A stretch of 64,000 nucleotides of DNA from Acidobacteriaceae bacterium (GTDB lineage Bacteria; Acidobacteriota; Terriglobia; Terriglobales; Acidobacteriaceae), in contig JAOAPN010000014.1 of assembly GCA_025462885.1 (NCBI GenBank), positions 372,001 to 436,000 of the forward strand, given 5' to 3'. This document shows, one piece after another, positions 1 through 8,646 of the stretch. Under the pieces are notes generated by a model. That model had not been told where the DNA came from. It worked only from the letters and a program-made list of their open reading frames with translations, and made no database searches. How positions within the stretch are numbered: the first letter of the stretch is position 1; every line of letters begins with the position of its first letter. Both the position numbers and the translations under genes were made by a program.

Positions 1-1
1 G

Positions 2-577
2 ATGGTTCTGTTCATGGGGCGAATCCATTTCAAGAAAGGGCTGGACATTCTTATCGAATCCTGGGCAAAGGTGGCGAAAGATTGGCCTGATGCACATCTG
101 GTGCTGGCTGGACCAGACTTTGAAGATACCAGGGCAGTTATTGAGAAGTTAGTGGAAGATTTTGGTATCGGTTCTCAGGTACTCTTCACGGGAATGTTGC
201 GGAACGAGATAAAGTGGAGCGCACTAGCGCACGCAGAATGCTTCGTGTTGCCCTCCTACTCAGAGGGATTGAGTGTTTCTGTCCTGGAAGCCATGGGGAT
301 GGGGTTACCCGTCATTGTGACGGAGCAGTGCAATCTACCCGAAGTCGGAATACTGGATGCGGGATGGCTAATCAAATCCGAAACCGGTCCTCTTACGTCT
401 TCATTACGGGATCTTCTAAATAATTCACCCGCTCACAATGCCACAGTAGGTGGAAGAGGAAGACGTTTAGTACGGGAGCGCTACAACTGGGAAATTATTA
501 CCGCTCAGATGGTCGAGTTATATCGATGGATTGATAGCGGTTGCCGACCACAGGAATTCGACTTCGTGACGACCTAG
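2..577 (+). CDS. Glycosyltransferase family 4, C-terminal part (5' truncated by window edge)
   Basis: The 191 visible residues are the nucleotide-sugar binding half of a GT-B glycosyltransferase. The segment opens with the VLFMGRIHFKKGLDIL strand-helix typical of the C-terminal Rossmann domain. Around residues 85-115 it carries the EX7E signature (PSYSEGLSVSVLEAMGMGLP). Family members move a sugar from an activated donor onto a growing polysaccharide or lipid-linked acceptor at the cytoplasmic membrane. The N-terminal acceptor domain lies outside the window, so the ATG at position 2 is internal and not the true start. The stop lies 6 nt before the next gene, an acetyltransferase, which suggests one exopolysaccharide operon. 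Sugar specificity cannot be read from the sequence. Confidence 0.9.
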   Translation: MVLFMGRIHFKKGLDILIESWAKVAKDWPDAHLVLAGPDFEDTRAVIEKLVEDFGIGSQVLFTGMLRNEIKWSALAHAECFVLPSYSEGLSVSVLEAMGMGLPVIVTEQCNLPEVGILDAGWLIKSETGPLTSSLRDLLNNSPAHNATVGGRGRRLVRERYNWEIITAQMVELYRWIDSGCRPQEFDFVTT

Positions 578-583
578 GTTTGT

Positions 584-1183
584 ATGGCAAAAATCGATCT
601 TGGCACCTATGACAATGCGTGGTATCACCCAGGGCGATCCGCCATTTGGCGCTCTGCATGGTTTTTCGTTGGGTCGATTTTTATCCGCGCTCAGTGGATG
701 CCTTTATCCTCCGTGCGAGTATTTATCCTTAGAGCGTTTGGGGCGCACATCGGAGAGCGGGTCGTTGTGCGTCCTGGAGCCCATATCAAGTATCCATGGC
801 ATTTGATCGTGGGGAATGATTGCTGGCTGGGCGAGAGAGTCTGGATTGACAACCTTACAACAGTCCGTCTCGGCGACAGCGTATGTCTTTCTCAAGGAGC
901 ATATTTGTGCACGGGAAATCATGACTGGGGCGATAAAGCGTTTGGTCTTATGCTCGCGCCTATCATGCTCAACGATTGTTCGTGGGCCGGCGCGATGTCG
1001 GTTCTGCTACCAGGCACCGTATTAGGAGAAGGTTCGATCGCGGCGGCGGGTAGCGTGATCAGCGGCGTCGTTCCGGATTATGAAATCTATTCCGGCAACC
1101 CAGGTACTTTTGTAAAGAAACGAGTTATCCGCAACGGGGTCGAGGAATGGGTGGGAGTCGGTCCGGTGGGGCAGAAATCATGA
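584..1183 (+). CDS. WcaF-like hexapeptide-repeat acetyltransferase
   Basis: A 199-residue left-handed beta-helix acyltransferase of the WcaF/colanic-acid acetyltransferase type. The N-terminal stretch DNAWYHPGRSAIWRSAWFF and the following hydrophobic helix match that subfamily. From about residue 72 there are hexapeptide repeats (IGERVVVRPGAHI, VGNDCWLGERVWI), then the loop with GNHDW that carries the likely catalytic His. The C-terminus GNPGTFVKKR is typical. It probably acetylates a sugar of the exopolysaccharide repeat unit from acetyl-CoA. It starts 6 nt after the upstream glycosyltransferase stop and overlaps the next gene by 4 nt (ATGA), so translation is probably coupled. The acceptor sugar is unknown. 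Confidence 0.88.
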   Translation: MAKIDLGTYDNAWYHPGRSAIWRSAWFFVGSIFIRAQWMPLSSVRVFILRAFGAHIGERVVVRPGAHIKYPWHLIVGNDCWLGERVWIDNLTTVRLGDSVCLSQGAYLCTGNHDWGDKAFGLMLAPIMLNDCSWAGAMSVLLPGTVLGEGSIAAAGSVISGVVPDYEIYSGNPGTFVKKRVIRNGVEEWVGVGPVGQKS

Positions 1184-2391
1184 GGATACTGCTGCTAAAC
1201 CAGTTTTTTTGGCCCGACTCCTCAGCCACAAGTCAAATGCTGACTGATCTTGCACGTCACCTTGTATCGGAGGGGCATGACGTTGAAGTTATTTGCGCGG
1301 ATGGTAACTATGCAGTTGCCGATGCTGGCCACGGGCCTGCGGCAAAGGTCAATCGCGTGAGAGGAGTGCCATTCGGGCGGGGCAAAATTGGAAGAGTGCT
1401 TTCCTATTTGTCGTTTTATCTTTTGGCGCTGGTTCGTTGCTTCTCGGTGAAGAAGCCGGACCTCGTTGTGACGCTGACGACCCCGCCACTGCTTTCACTT
1501 TTAGGAACGCTGCTGCAATCGATCCGTGGCTCGCGTCATTTCATCTGGGAGATGGATGTTTATCCGAATGTTGCAGTGAGCCTGGAATATTTCAAGGCAA
1601 GCGGTTTAGCGGATCAGATTACAGGCGCACTAGCCGACTTCTCCCGGCGTCGCTCAAACGGAATTATCGCGCTCGGTGAATGTATGAAAGATCTCCTCAT
1701 CACTCGGGGAATTGACGGATCAAAGATCTACGTCGCAGACAACTGGGCAGACGGGAGGGCGATAACGCCTAAAATCCGCACGTTCAATGCCAAAGACTTG
1801 GTTCTCCTTTATTCGGGGAATCTGGGGCTTGCCCATGATCTGGACACCATAACGGGGGCGATCTCAAACCTGCGCGAAGATAAAAGATTCCGATTTGAAT
1901 TTGTCGGTAGTGGAGGGAGACGGAAGGATCTCGAAGCGTTCTGCTCAGTCCAGCGCTTGAACACGGTCTTCCTGCGTTCTTACACACAAAGGTCGAAGCT
2001 GGGAGACAGCCTGGGTGAGGGCGATATTGGTTTGGTTACGCAGATAGATTCCTGCTGCGGTGCAGTTGTTCCAAGCAAGGTTTACGGACTGCTGGCAGCA
2101 GGTCGTCCAGTGCTGTTCATCGGTCCCAAACAAGCTACCCCAGCGCGCATCATCGAGCAGTACGGTTGCGGTTGGCAGGTGGATTGCGGTGACGTTGATG
2201 GTCTCACAAAATTGTTGCTACGGCTTATTGAGAACCGACATGAGATAGAAATCGCGGCCGCACTTGCAAGAGAAACATTGCTTGACAATTATGACCTTCC
2301 GATTGGAGTAGCACGCATTTCCAAGATTCTAGGTGTCTCTCGCGGAAAAGTTCGACCGTCCGCACTTGTGTCGACGACCTACGCACGATAA
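1180..2391 (+). CDS. WcaI-like GT-B glycosyltransferase
   Basis: A 403-residue glycosyltransferase of the WcaI/colanic acid type. MRILLLNQFFWPDSSATSQ is the first strand with the glycine-poor WcaI-type loop. The C-terminal Rossmann half begins near LVLLYSGNLGLAHDLDTI. The segment around PSKVYGLLAAGRPVLFIGP replaces a classical EX7E region, as is usual in this subfamily. I chose the ATG at 1180 over the one at 1147 because the family starts at MRILLLNQ and the ATG overlaps the stop of the acetyltransferase gene (ATGA). It presumably adds one sugar of the exopolysaccharide repeat at the inner face of the membrane. Donor and linkage are not determined. Confidence 0.87.
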   Translation: MRILLLNQFFWPDSSATSQMLTDLARHLVSEGHDVEVICADGNYAVADAGHGPAAKVNRVRGVPFGRGKIGRVLSYLSFYLLALVRCFSVKKPDLVVTLTTPPLLSLLGTLLQSIRGSRHFIWEMDVYPNVAVSLEYFKASGLADQITGALADFSRRRSNGIIALGECMKDLLITRGIDGSKIYVADNWADGRAITPKIRTFNAKDLVLLYSGNLGLAHDLDTITGAISNLREDKRFRFEFVGSGGRRKDLEAFCSVQRLNTVFLRSYTQRSKLGDSLGEGDIGLVTQIDSCCGAVVPSKVYGLLAAGRPVLFIGPKQATPARIIEQYGCGWQVDCGDVDGLTKLLLRLIENRHEIEIAAALARETLLDNYDLPIGVARISKILGVSRGKVRPSALVSTTYAR

Positions 2392-2451
2392 GGGCTCATT
2401 TCATTAGTAGCTACTGGCCAAGTATTTATTTGTCTCCAGGGATAGAGACTT

Positions 2452-3888
2452 ATGTATGCGATTGTAGGTTTAGGCGCCACCGCCTTTATACTCTGCCTGA
2501 TCCTCACCCCGCTGTGCCGCAATATATTTCTGCGGTATAAGATTGTGGATCATCCAGACAGCGACCGGAAGTTGCACCTGAATCCGATCCCTAGAATCGG
2601 CGGAATCCCTATTGTAATTTCGTATGCCGGCGCACTCTGCCTGATGATGTTCTTCGCACCGCAAGGCGCGCAGCTTTATATTCAACACCGAACCCTGTTG
2701 TGGTCCCTCATGCCGGCGACGGCCATTATCTTCCTGACTGGATTGCTGGACGACCTGATTCAGCTAACTCCGGTGCAAAAATTGTGTGGACAACTCTTCG
2801 CGGCTTCCCTGGCTGTCGCGCTAGGAGCCAGAATCACCGCCTTCCATGGGCAGCCCTACTCTTTGTGGGTGTCGATTCCTCTGAGCCTTGTATGGCTGAT
2901 TGCCTGCACTAACGCAGTGAATCTGATCGACGGCCTTGATGGCCTGGCATCAGGGGTGGGAATCTTTGCGACAGTTGCTACGCTGGCTGCTGCTGTATTG
3001 AGTGCCAATCTCGGATTGGCTGCCGCTACGATTCCCCTCGTCGGTTGCCTTCTGGCTTTTCTGTGCTACAATTTTAGCCCTGCTTCGATCTTCCTTGGAG
3101 ATTGCGGAAGTCTCACAATCGGATTCATGCTTGGGTGCTTCGGTCTCATATGGAGCCAGCGAAGCGGAACCTTGTTGGGCATGGCTGGACCTCTCATGGT
3201 GCTTGTCTTGCCATTGGTGGACGTAGGGCTTTCGATTGGCCGGAGATTTCTGCGCGGGGTTCCAATTTTCAAAGGGGATCGTGGACACATCCATCACATG
3301 ATTCTAGCCCGCGGGTTCAAGCCGAGTAGCGTCGCCCTCATCCTATATTCGGTCTGCTTTGTTGCAGCATTCTTTGCCTTGTTACAGAACTACAGTCGAG
3401 AAGAGTTCCGGCCCGCAATTATCGGCGTATTCTGCTCTCTGGTTTGGGTCGGAATCAATTATCTGGGCTACATTGAGTTTGGGGCTTTGCGTAAGACTCT
3501 CTCCAGAAAAGCAGTCCTAAGTGGACTACACGAAGAGATCTATCTCCACGAACTTCGCCGCGCCATTGAGGATGCGACGACGGCCGAATCTTGCTGGGCC
3601 GTCGTCCGGTCGGCATGTAAGGATGTGGGCTTCGCCACCTCGCAGATGTATCTTCTCGGCGCTTTTTTCGAAGCCAATTTCATCTTGAGTTCTGTCCCTC
3701 CATCCTGGAGGATGACTCTGGCTTTGGGAAGGGAAGGGCACCTAATGCTGACGCGCACAGGAGACGAGACGCCGCCGCGGTTGATGATGTCAGCACTAGT
3801 TCTCTTGCAGGAGACAATTAGCGAAAAGGAGCTGGCGCTTACGAGTTCTTCATCCCATGTTACGCAGATGGTCTCCGGGGCGGCCTAA
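2452..3888 (+). CDS. WecA/MraY-family undecaprenyl-phosphate sugar-1-phosphate transferase with C-terminal extension
   Basis: A 478-residue polyprenyl-phosphate N-acetylhexosamine-1-phosphate transferase, the probable initiating enzyme of the polysaccharide made here. About ten transmembrane segments span residues 1-345. Family motifs are present in order: HLNPIPRIGGIPI, the magnesium-binding LLDDLIQLTP near residue 100, NAVNLIDGLDGLASG near 155, FLGDCGSLTIGF near 215 and GDRGHIHHMILARG near 275. Unusually, about 130 further residues follow the last membrane segment (from about SRKAVLSGLHEEIYLHE). They form a soluble alpha/beta region, perhaps GAF-like, not needed in classical WecA (about 370 residues). 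A 60-nt gap separates it from the preceding gene. GlcNAc is the usual substrate but is not proven here. Confidence 0.9.
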   Translation: MYAIVGLGATAFILCLILTPLCRNIFLRYKIVDHPDSDRKLHLNPIPRIGGIPIVISYAGALCLMMFFAPQGAQLYIQHRTLLWSLMPATAIIFLTGLLDDLIQLTPVQKLCGQLFAASLAVALGARITAFHGQPYSLWVSIPLSLVWLIACTNAVNLIDGLDGLASGVGIFATVATLAAAVLSANLGLAAATIPLVGCLLAFLCYNFSPASIFLGDCGSLTIGFMLGCFGLIWSQRSGTLLGMAGPLMVLVLPLVDVGLSIGRRFLRGVPIFKGDRGHIHHMILARGFKPSSVALILYSVCFVAAFFALLQNYSREEFRPAIIGVFCSLVWVGINYLGYIEFGALRKTLSRKAVLSGLHEEIYLHELRRAIEDATTAESCWAVVRSACKDVGFATSQMYLLGAFFEANFILSSVPPSWRMTLALGREGHLMLTRTGDETPPRLMMSALVLLQETISEKELALTSSSSHVTQMVSGAA

Positions 3889-3926
3889 TCAAAGACGAAT
3901 AAGAGCATAGCTCGGAGAGCCAACTC

Positions 3927-4676
3927 CTAGACGACGTCGGCATCGGGCAGGATCAATTGCGAAACGGTTTCGAATGAATATCCTTTGTCCTTGAGCCTTG
4001 GAATTATTTCCCGCAGTGAAGCAAGCATCTCCGAGATATCGGGATTCTGTTGAATGTCGCGCCCATCATGAAGACAAACGATCCCTCCGGGATTGGCCTT
4101 TGTGAGCACAAGCCGCGCGATATCTGGGGCGCTCCACTCCCAATCATGGCCGATAACGGTCCACATGACCCCAATAAGATCTAATCTCTTCTGCGCCGTA
4201 CCTACTCCGAACCAGCGCAGACCATAGGGTGCGCGGAGCAGCGAGGCTTTCACTCCAACTTCGTCAAGAATGATTTGCTGGGCCTGTGCAAATTCAGAGT
4301 AAACAGACTCAACAGAACGAAAATTCATCTTCCATCCCAGCCGCGGACAAAGTCGGGCATGAGAAAAAGTATGATTTCCTATCTCGTGTCCGGCGTCGTT
4401 GATTCGACGAGCAATCTCTGGAAGGCGAAGAACATTGACTCCGCATTGAAAGAAGGTGGCGGAAACATCCTGCAGCGCAAGGTAATCCAAAAGACGCAGG
4501 CTCCCTTCACTCGGGCCGTCATCAAAGGTCAGAGCTATAGATTTTCTGCTTCCGGATCCTCGATGCACAGACCGTCCGAAGATCTGAGACGAAGGATGGG
4601 AGACCCCATATGCAAGGGTGGACGCCCCCCCGACCATCAAAGAAGCACAAGCCATCCATGGGTTGAAGCCAGTCAA
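3927..4676 (-). CDS. NodB-type polysaccharide deacetylase
   Basis: A 249-residue carbohydrate esterase 4 protein. The five NodB motifs can be followed: TFDDGPSEG (motif 1, catalytic base and metal Asp), GNHTFSHARL (motif 2, two metal-binding His), LRAPYGLRW (motif 3), GHDWEW (motif 4) and IVCLHDG (motif 5). A short hydrophobic stretch near the N-terminus may be a membrane anchor or signal. It likely removes N-acetyl groups from the exopolysaccharide or its lipid-linked precursor. It lies on the strand opposite to its neighbours, between the initiating transferase and a glycosyltransferase, and diverges from the latter across an 86-nt gap that must hold both promoters. Confidence 0.9.
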   Translation of the reverse strand: MTGFNPWMACASLMVGGASTLAYGVSHPSSQIFGRSVHRGSGSRKSIALTFDDGPSEGSLRLLDYLALQDVSATFFQCGVNVLRLPEIARRINDAGHEIGNHTFSHARLCPRLGWKMNFRSVESVYSEFAQAQQIILDEVGVKASLLRAPYGLRWFGVGTAQKRLDLIGVMWTVIGHDWEWSAPDIARLVLTKANPGGIVCLHDGRDIQQNPDISEMLASLREIIPRLKDKGYSFETVSQLILPDADVV

Positions 4677-4762
4677 ACCGGTCTCCTGATCAAAGATGCT
4701 AACTGCCAGACTCGAGTTTACTGTACGAGTTGTTGCGGACGGGTGTATCGTTATTGTGAGTT

Positions 4763-5959
4763 ATGGATTTGAGAAGCGATAGATCCTACAGTGACGCTAC
4801 GAAGGTAGAGCCAACTCTATGGCACATCCTAAGCGTGTCGAGTGTGCCGGTCAGAGAATTCGCGATGGCAATGCACCGTGCGGTTCCTACCCTGGCGTGG
4901 ATTCCTCAGATGTCGATGACCGGCTATGCGAGAGATTGGATCCGTACCGAAATCTGTGAGACCAGCGGCCTGCAAGAGTTACATTTCCCGTTGCAGCGAG
5001 GTTATGCCAGGAAGTATGTTGAGCGTTTCGTGCGATCGTCACGACGAATCACAGAACTCCTGACGGCACAAAGCGGCGAGCCAACAACAAGCGCCCTGGT
5101 GTGCACATCGCCTTTTTGGGCGCCGGTCGCGGAGCGTTGGCCCGGGCCAATCGTCTATTATGCGACCGATCTTACCGTGGCCTACGCCAGCCTCAAGGCA
5201 TCGCAAGTTAAGGAACTTGATGCCAGGCTTTGCCGCGTCGCAGATTTGGTGTGCCCAAATTCTCAACGGATTGCACAGTACTTGCAGGCCGAAGCCGGCT
5301 GTAATCCAGAACTCATACGTCTGATTCCAAACGCTACAAGAGCAAGCAATATACGCGCAACATCTCATGGTCCGTTAGATCTCCCGCTGGATGTGGCTGA
5401 GATAAATCGTCCAATTGCGGGCATCATCGGAAATCTAGCAAGCAATATTGACTGGGTACTGCTTCTAGAGGCGATAGATCGAGCACCCTCTTATACCTGG
5501 CTTCTGGTGGGCCCATCCTCCATGCGTGTGGCCGATCCTGAGCAACGCGAAGCCAGGCGGAAAACGTTGCAACATCCCCGGGTAAAAAATATTGGGGTGC
5601 GGCCTTATGAACTACTGCGAGATTATGCAAGGGCATTCGATGTGGCGGTGCTGCCATATCGTCATGTTGAACCGACACTTTCAGGAAGCTCAACTCGTTT
5701 TTACGAGCATCTTGCTGCATGTCGCCCCATGCTGGCTACACGTGGTGTTGATGAGTTGCTTACGAAGGTACCCCTTGTTCGATTATTTGATACTTCCTTT
5801 GAACTGGCAGAGCAGTTACTTGAGTTTTCGATAGAAAAAACCGATCGTTTAGAAGAAATGAGAAGAGTGGCGAGCGTAACTCAGACATGGGAGAACAGAG
5901 CGGATCGGATGATCGATGGTCTGCGTGAGATGCAAGGGAGAAAATCCATTGCATCCTGA
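4763..5959 (+). CDS. GT-B glycosyltransferase (GumK/TuaH-like)
   Basis: A 398-residue glycosyltransferase. The N-terminal half has IVYYATDLTVAYASLKASQ followed by LVCPNSQRIAQYL, the arrangement of TuaH/GumK-like enzymes, in which a D-x-x-A/Y segment precedes the sentence-like CxNS switch. The C-terminal half has IAGIIGNLASNIDW, LLVGPSS and the donor-binding SGSSTRFYEHLAACRPMLAT. No strong ribosome-binding site precedes the ATG at 4763, but there is no better in-frame start. It presumably adds a sugar, possibly glucuronic acid as GumK does, to the repeat unit; that specificity is only suggested by overall resemblance. It is transcribed divergently from the deacetylase. Confidence 0.8.
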   Translation: MDLRSDRSYSDATKVEPTLWHILSVSSVPVREFAMAMHRAVPTLAWIPQMSMTGYARDWIRTEICETSGLQELHFPLQRGYARKYVERFVRSSRRITELLTAQSGEPTTSALVCTSPFWAPVAERWPGPIVYYATDLTVAYASLKASQVKELDARLCRVADLVCPNSQRIAQYLQAEAGCNPELIRLIPNATRASNIRATSHGPLDLPLDVAEINRPIAGIIGNLASNIDWVLLLEAIDRAPSYTWLLVGPSSMRVADPEQREARRKTLQHPRVKNIGVRPYELLRDYARAFDVAVLPYRHVEPTLSGSSTRFYEHLAACRPMLATRGVDELLTKVPLVRLFDTSFELAEQLLEFSIEKTDRLEEMRRVASVTQTWENRADRMIDGLREMQGRKSIAS

Positions 5960-6284
5960 ATGTGACATAGGCCCAAAACAAAGAGCCAGGCTATGGCCGT
6001 TGCAGATTAGCGTCGAGGTTAAGAGCTAGATTTTTTCTATATAAAGTGCAAGCCATTGCATGTGATTATTTGTATCGGGTACTAACCTATTCTTAAAGCA
6101 AAACGCAGTTTTGGCATGCTAATTGCTATTCACCAGTCGTGAATTGACGGGCCCGCGTCGCCGTCTGTACGGGTGTGCAGCGGTTAGCCTTTAATTCGTG
6201 CCAGCAGAGTTATCTCGGCCTCAACTGAACGTTCGTTCACCACCTGCTCCATGGTGGCTCGGGAGATGCGATGGAGGCTACGTT
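5960..6284. other. Intergenic region upstream of the sigma factor
   Basis: This 325-nt AT-rich stretch separates the glycosyltransferase from the ECF sigma factor and carries no plausible gene. It holds a sigma-54-like promoter element (listed separately) about 160 nt before the sigma-factor ATG, and a GGAGG ribosome-binding site at 6273-6277. No hairpin terminator was seen after the glycosyltransferase. Confidence 0.6.
6111..6127 (+). promoter_or_regulatory. Sigma-54-like promoter (-24/-12)
   Basis: The sequence TTGGCATGCTAATTGCT fits the sigma-54 consensus TGGCACG-N4-TTGCW with one mismatch. GG and GC are separated by exactly ten bases, the invariant spacing. It lies in the intergenic region about 160 nt before the ECF sigma factor. 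No enhancer-binding protein gene is in the window. The match is seen in the sequence; its activity is inferred. Confidence 0.5.
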
Positions 6285-6890
6285 ATGATTGCCGCAGAAA
6301 TTCAAAATTGCACAGTGTCCGATGATAGATCATTACTGAACCGAGTTCAGCAAGGCGACGAACAAGCAATGCAATCGCTTCACAAACGCTATTCCAAACT
6401 GGTTTATTCTGTTGCCCTTCGTACATTGCAGGAGCATTCATCAGCGGAGGATATTCATCAAGAGATTTTTTTGCAATTGTGGAGAAGCTCGCCCCGGCCT
6501 ACAGAGCTCAGGGGTAATTTGGGAGGATGGCTTGCTACTATTTCGAGAAATCGGTCGATCGATATGCTCAGAAAGCAGCGGCCGGAGGTGTCCCTGGACA
6601 ATGTTGTAGTCGCCGCCTCTAGAGATTTGTTCTCGGATTGCACAAAAAACCTTATGCTGGAGCGGCTAGCCGATCACATGCGACATCTCTCCGAGAAGGA
6701 ACAGCGCTTATTGGCAATGGCGTATGTGGAAGGTTGTACTCACTCCGAGATATCAATCATGACTGGGATCCCGTTAGGTACGGTGAAGACTGTGATTCGC
6801 GGTGCGTTGAGCGCTTTGAGGCTTTGCACGGGCGGCGGCCAGGCTGGTGCCAGACCTGGAAGATGCGCAAATTTAATTCCATTGTATTAA
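6285..6890 (+). CDS. ECF-type RNA polymerase sigma factor
   Basis: A 201-residue sigma-70 family protein with region 2 (LVYSVALRTLQEHSSAEDIHQ...FLQLWR, then GWLATISRNRSIDMLRK) and region 4 (LSEKEQRLLAMAYVEG...HSEISIMTGIPLGTVKT), the latter a helix-turn-helix for the -35 element. There is no region 1 or 3, as expected for ECF factors. The start at 6285 is preferred over 6198 because GGAGG stands 7 nt before it. The C-terminal tail after the helix-turn-helix (about 25 residues) is poorly conserved in character. No anti-sigma factor gene is adjacent, which is unusual for this class. Its position between polysaccharide genes suggests that it controls them; this is inference from context. Confidence 0.92.
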   Translation: MIAAEIQNCTVSDDRSLLNRVQQGDEQAMQSLHKRYSKLVYSVALRTLQEHSSAEDIHQEIFLQLWRSSPRPTELRGNLGGWLATISRNRSIDMLRKQRPEVSLDNVVVAASRDLFSDCTKNLMLERLADHMRHLSEKEQRLLAMAYVEGCTHSEISIMTGIPLGTVKTVIRGALSALRLCTGGGQAGARPGRCANLIPLY

Positions 6891-7002
6891 TTTTACTAAG
6901 GGAACGAGTAGCGCAACTTTCGCAGATCTCTTCCTCTGAGAATCTATAAAATAGGGGTGTAGGCAGCTCGGCACTATGCTTCTAACTTGAGGAATATAAG
7001 TG

Positions 7003-8595
7003 ATGCAGAGTAGTCCTGCAGATGATCTTCCGGTAGTGGAACTGGAGAATGTTTCGGTCAGCGGAGCGATCCCGTCGCAGGTGAAGAAGGACCTTCTACA
7101 AGGAACGTCCGCTCTCGGGATCGGTGCTGTGGCCGAACGGGCGTGTAGTTTTCTGGCAAATATACTTGCAGCGAGGCTGGGTGGAGCTGCGAATTTTGGT
7201 CTGTATGCCTTATCGATATCGACGGCGAATAACGTAAGCGCATATGCGGCCGGTGGTATTGGATCAACTGCGATCCGCTTTTCAGGTGAGCATCCCTGGG
7301 GCTCTGAGGGATATCCGACTCTGGCAAAAGTTCTTGCTGTCATCTCTCTCTTGTCAGCCACCTTGGCGGCAACAGTGTTATGGTTTGGTGCGTCGCCAGT
7401 ATCAAGGCTATTAGGCAAGGAAAGCTTTACTGGTGTACTGCGGTGGGCAGCATTCTCGGCCGCAGGCATTATTCTTCTCGAATGTTGCCGGGGATTTTTG
7501 GTGGGTCAGCGCCGCATCAAGGCCTTGTTGCTTCTGTCGGGCACTGTGGGCATTGGCTACCTGGCCTTACTCCCCGCGATGTCACGCTATGGTGCCGTAT
7601 CTATGGTGCGCAGTCAAAGTGCGGTCACCATCGGAGCGGTCCTGCTGATCGTCATCTTTTACAAAGCGCTGGGGCTGGGATCCCCAAAGTCGTCGCACGA
7701 CTCCAAGCCAATGGGCCCACTTCTACGAAGAGTCTGGGGCTTCGGTGCCGTGCAGCTTGCAAGCTTGCTGAGCGTAAACGCAGCGGGTTGGTGGTTGACC
7801 ACACTGGTGGCACGCAGCGACACAACCATGGTGCAGATGGGATTCTTTGCAGTAGCGCATCAGTTGCGAAATATGGTGGCGCTCGGACCAAGTCTGTTGA
7901 CCGAGGGAAGTCTGGCGGTGATGGCGACCTCGGATAGCAAACTCAACAAGACGCCCGATAACGTTATGGCCATGTGTGCGTACATCTCCACGTTAGTCTC
8001 GCTGATGATGGCGGGGGTAGGGATGATCCTGGCGCCCTGGGGTCTGACGCACGTGTACGGTCGAAATTATGCAGCCGCTGCAGTCGCAACTGCGTTAGCT
8101 CTGACAACCGCAGTGGTGCATATGGGGAGCGCTCCCATGTCGGCAAGGCTTTCGATCCTTTCCCTCAGGGCCTTTGGAGGCATCAACACGGCATGGGCAA
8201 TTATCGTTGCAACGCTGTCAACGATACTGTTGTTGCACGGTGGAAATGCAGCAAAGGGAGCACTCGTTTACCTCGCTGGCCATCTATTCCTCGCGATACT
8301 GCAGATTCATTCGCTGAATAAAAGCGGTTCGATGCCCAGAGGCTCCATAGTCTCGTTCGTAACCGGCGTAAGCGGCGCACTCATGCTGGCCGGCCTCGCG
8401 TGGATACGGGACGCGCGCGCGGGATGGTCAGGGTTGACTGTATTGTTGATGGTGGTGGTCTTATCCATCGCCGTCGCTATCATGATTGCAATCGGCAAAC
8501 GGCATAACTGGCTCCCAGGCTGGCAGACTCTCCGAACGTTTCTCTTGAGAGGAATAAGTTTCATCCGTCAGCAGCCACCGATCTCTGCAGAATAA
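7003..8595 (+). CDS. Wzx-like polysaccharide flippase (MATE/MVF superfamily)
   Basis: About 530 residues with a cytoplasmic N-terminus of some 35 residues, then about twelve to fourteen hydrophobic helices. The beginning of the membrane domain (LLQGTSALGIGAVAERACSF, then AARLGGAANFGLYALS) has the layout of O-antigen/teichoic-acid flippases: a first helix ending in a Gly-rich turn, then R-x-G-x-x-x-F/Y-G-x-Y-A. Such proteins move undecaprenyl-linked repeat units from the inner to the outer face of the membrane. I chose ATG 7003 over the overlapping GTG at 7000. It is the only transporter seen in the locus; no Wzy polymerase or Wza/Wzc export protein is in the window, so the locus must extend upstream. 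Confidence 0.85.
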   Translation: MQSSPADDLPVVELENVSVSGAIPSQVKKDLLQGTSALGIGAVAERACSFLANILAARLGGAANFGLYALSISTANNVSAYAAGGIGSTAIRFSGEHPWGSEGYPTLAKVLAVISLLSATLAATVLWFGASPVSRLLGKESFTGVLRWAAFSAAGIILLECCRGFLVGQRRIKALLLLSGTVGIGYLALLPAMSRYGAVSMVRSQSAVTIGAVLLIVIFYKALGLGSPKSSHDSKPMGPLLRRVWGFGAVQLASLLSVNAAGWWLTTLVARSDTTMVQMGFFAVAHQLRNMVALGPSLLTEGSLAVMATSDSKLNKTPDNVMAMCAYISTLVSLMMAGVGMILAPWGLTHVYGRNYAAAAVATALALTTAVVHMGSAPMSARLSILSLRAFGGINTAWAIIVATLSTILLLHGGNAAKGALVYLAGHLFLAILQIHSLNKSGSMPRGSIVSFVTGVSGALMLAGLAWIRDARAGWSGLTVLLMVVVLSIAVAIMIAIGKRHNWLPGWQTLRTFLLRGISFIRQQPPISAE

Positions 8596-8646
8596 ATGAC
8601 GCTATAGCGTTGCCCCAGTAATAGCCGTCAAGGGCCGGACCTCCAA

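Noticed and set aside
4275-4772. 165-codon plus-strand frame over the deacetylase start
   Set aside because: Antisense to a protein with all five NodB motifs; no domain of its own.
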